A stretch of 64,000 nucleotides of DNA from Ichthyophis bannanicus (lineage: Eukaryota; Chordata; Amphibia; Gymnophiona; Ichthyophiidae). Position numbers and translations under genes: made by a program. A model generated the notes under the pieces. That model was not told the DNA's origin, made no database searches, and saw only the letters and a program-made list of their open reading frames with translations. Numbering within the stretch: position 1 is the stretch's first letter; every line of letters starts with the position of its first letter. Of the stretch, positions 63,655-64,000 are shown piece by piece. The stretch spans positions 709,127,637 through 709,191,636 of the forward strand of contig CM066033.1 of NCBI GenBank assembly GCA_033557465.1, written 5' to 3'.

Positions 63655-64000
63655 GCACAGTTACTTACCTGTAACAGGTGATCTCTGGGACCAGCAGGAA
63701 TAAGTCTTCACATACGGGTACGTCGGTACCAAAGGAGTCTGCGCGGGAACGCTTCCCGGCGTCCAATCAAAGAGCTTTTGGAAGCATCCCACCACGCCTG
63801 AGTGCTGCCTTCCCGCCTTTCCCAACTGCCTCTCCTCAGTTAAGTTTTAAAGCTGAGACAAAGAGAGAGAGAGAGGAAAGGAAAGATAGATACAGATACA
63901 ACTCCTGGGGAGGTGGGTGGGTTGTGAAGACTTATTCCTGCTGTTCCCAAAGATCACCTGTTACAGGTAAATAACTGTGCTATCTCCAGGAACAAGCAGG
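63655..64000 (-). mobile_element. DIRS copy A4, 3' end (cut by window edge)
   Basis: Begins 'gcacagttacttacctgtaa' after the L2 codons (gctggaaa). Terminal repeat to about 63830 with 'acgtcggtaccaaagg' (palindrome half lost) and the complementary region from 63926 ('cctgttacaggtaaataact', 'gtgctatctccaggaacaag'). Sense-strand donor-like motif CAG|GTAAGT at the terminus. The genes are beyond the window. Confidence 0.9.

Noticed and set aside
1..64000. Host protein-coding exons
   Set aside because: Every frame with recognisable motifs belongs to a mobile element; the remaining intervals are short and show no conserved exon with splice sites.

Overview
The window is eukaryotic, non-coding for the host, and built almost entirely of transposable elements nested in one another. 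No host gene, rRNA gene or functional tRNA gene was recognised. The mix is DIRS tyrosine-recombinase retrotransposons (dominant), CR1- and L2-clade LINEs, one Tx1/L1-type LINE, two Penelope-like elements, hAT-type DNA transposons and tRNA-derived SINEs with L2-like tails. This points to a large vertebrate genome. An amphibian, in particular a caecilian, is my best guess, but that is inference from repeat content only.

Layout. 1-296: simple repeat and a LINE 3' end. 297-13535: one CR1 element (minus strand, with an SGNH-hydrolase ORF1 and an EN-RT ORF2), split by DIRS copy A1 (938-8468) and a Penelope-like element (9201-10979). A1 is itself split by a hAT element (2330-4188). 13536-16560: L2 fragment and a decayed DIRS (C). 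16560-17325: SINE and LINE 3' end. 17326-30913: an old DIRS (H), broken by SINEs, LINE ends, a 0.7-kb hAT and DIRS copy A2 (22562-29219). A2 carries its own Penelope-like insertion (27054-28632) and a palindromic hAT-like block. 30914-32156: two DIRS 3' ends (F, F2). 32157-40790: a CR1-type LINE (plus strand) split by a composite of a complete DIRS copy (A3, 32514-38371) and the 5' part of a second copy (A3b, 38372-40481). 40791-45290: decayed DIRS E. 45314-56394: DIRS D, split by DIRS B (47579-53344) and by an unclassified 1.5-kb insertion. 56395-63654: an L2 LINE split by a Tx1/L1-type LINE (56973-62455). 63655-64000: the 3' end of a fourth family-A DIRS (A4), cut by the window edge.

The better DIRS copies share one plan, read on the minus strand: 5' inverted terminal repeat, gag with a CxxC/CLKCLGPDH zinc motif, pol (reverse transcriptase with YLDD, RNase H, Dam-like methyltransferase), a tyrosine recombinase overlapping the end of pol, an internal complementary region that matches both termini joined, then the 3' terminal repeat. 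The copies sit in their hosts without target-site duplication, and interrupted host reading frames can be read across the insertion. Most genes carry frameshifts or stops. The clearest exception is the uninterrupted tyrosine recombinase of A3 (32987-34042).

The least ordinary observations concern the DIRS families: a long open second frame over RT/RNase H/methyltransferase in several families, splice-donor-like motifs at the 3' termini, family-specific palindromes shared by the terminal repeats and the gag region, and A-rich insertion sites.
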